Shown here one piece after another: positions 13,475 to 13,687 of a stretch of DNA of 13,687 nt (positions are counted from its first letter, which is position 1; every line of letters begins with the position of its first letter). The notes beneath the pieces were generated by a model that saw only the letters and a list, made by a program, of their open reading frames with translations, was not told the origin of the DNA and ran no database searches. Position numbers and translations under genes: made by a program. The stretch is from an uncultured Ruminococcus sp. (GTDB lineage: Bacteria; Bacillota; Clostridia; Oscillospirales; Ruminococcaceae): the NCBI GenBank assembly GCA_946186215.1, contig CAMHMM010000022.1:1-13687 (forward strand), read 5' to 3'.

Positions 13475-13503
13475 TTGACAATTCGGGAGTGATATGATAA
13501 AAT
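13475..13503 (+). promoter_or_regulatory. Promoter of the HIT-family gene
   Basis: TTGACA (13475-13480) and TAAAAT (13498-13503) are 17 bases apart. The start point would be near 13510, leaving a leader of about 38 bases. The -35 begins four bases after the last hairpin of repeat copy C. Confidence 0.85.
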
Positions 13504-13547
13504 TAGAAAAATTCCGGATATGATATCAACCAAAAGGAGCGAATACT

Positions 13548-13687
13548 GTGCAGGATTGTATCTTCTGCGGGATAGCCGCCAAAACTATTTCCGCAATGGT
13601 GGTTTATGAGGATGGATATACCATAGCGTTTATGGACACTGCAGACGATGTTGACGGACATATTCTGGCCGTCCCGAAGGCGCACTG
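13548..13687 (+). CDS. HIT-family nucleotide hydrolase/transferase (3' end outside window)
   Basis: Only the first 46 codons are present. CIFCGI at residues 4-9, a conserved V-Y-E-D-G stretch, A-F-M-D and DVDGHILAVPKAH follow the N-terminal pattern of the histidine-triad (Hint/PKCI) family, small cytoplasmic enzymes acting on nucleoside phosphoramidates and related compounds. The catalytic HxHxH lies beyond the window, so activity cannot be judged. The start is a GTG, chosen because AAAGGAG (13533-13539) sits eight bases upstream and no nearer ATG exists. Confidence 0.88.
   Translation, partial: MQDCIFCGIAAKTISAMVVYEDGYTIAFMDTADDVDGHILAVPKAH

Overview
The window reads as chromosome of a Gram-positive anaerobe of the Ruminococcus type (Oscillospiraceae, Clostridia). 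The reasons are a class II xylose isomerase very like that of Ruminococcus flavefaciens, a secreted-type SGNH hydrolase with long Thr/Glu linkers, a sodium-pumping decarboxylase pair, an indolepyruvate:ferredoxin oxidoreductase subunit, strong GGAGG ribosome sites and sigma-A type promoters with 17-bp spacers. The species is inferred, not proven.

Layout. 1-2636 (+): the 3' part of an SGNH/GDSL hydrolase gene overlaps queH (epoxyqueuosine reductase) and is followed by an unrecognised four-helix membrane protein; two hairpins, one bidirectional, close this unit. 2742-4332 (-): oadG then oadB, the membrane subunits of a Na+-translocating decarboxylase, without their catalytic or biotin subunits, behind a clear promoter. 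4441-4652: a mosaic intergenic repeat. 4656-10302 (+): one compact six-gene operon from a TTGACT-N17-TATAAT promoter, NUDIX hydrolase, C_GCAxxG_C_C redox-type protein, exonuclease III, era, recO, mutS2, mostly joined by ATGA overlaps; this is largely a genome-maintenance and ribosome-assembly operon. 10303-10443: a repeat fragment and a hairpin between convergent units. 10444-12491 (-): a solitary iorB and xylA, with xylA behind its own strong promoter. 12700-13175: an AT-richer stretch with no conventional gene. 13290-13470: a second mosaic repeat. 13475 to the end (+): promoter and first 46 codons of a HIT-family gene.

The part most likely to be undescribed is 12700-13175. On the plus strand it holds a probable promoter, about 240 bases that can fold around a 14-pair base stem, a near-perfect Shine-Dalgarno site and a 44-codon TTG-start frame for a basic, single-helix membrane peptide, then a terminator hairpin. 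On the minus strand a perfect consensus promoter (TTGACA-N17-TATAAT) fires back across the peptide frame, and its RNA would end at a textbook terminator placed inside the first codons of that frame. This arrangement looks like a type I toxin-antitoxin module or another antisense-controlled small membrane peptide. It is an inference from sequence; no homologue was recognised.
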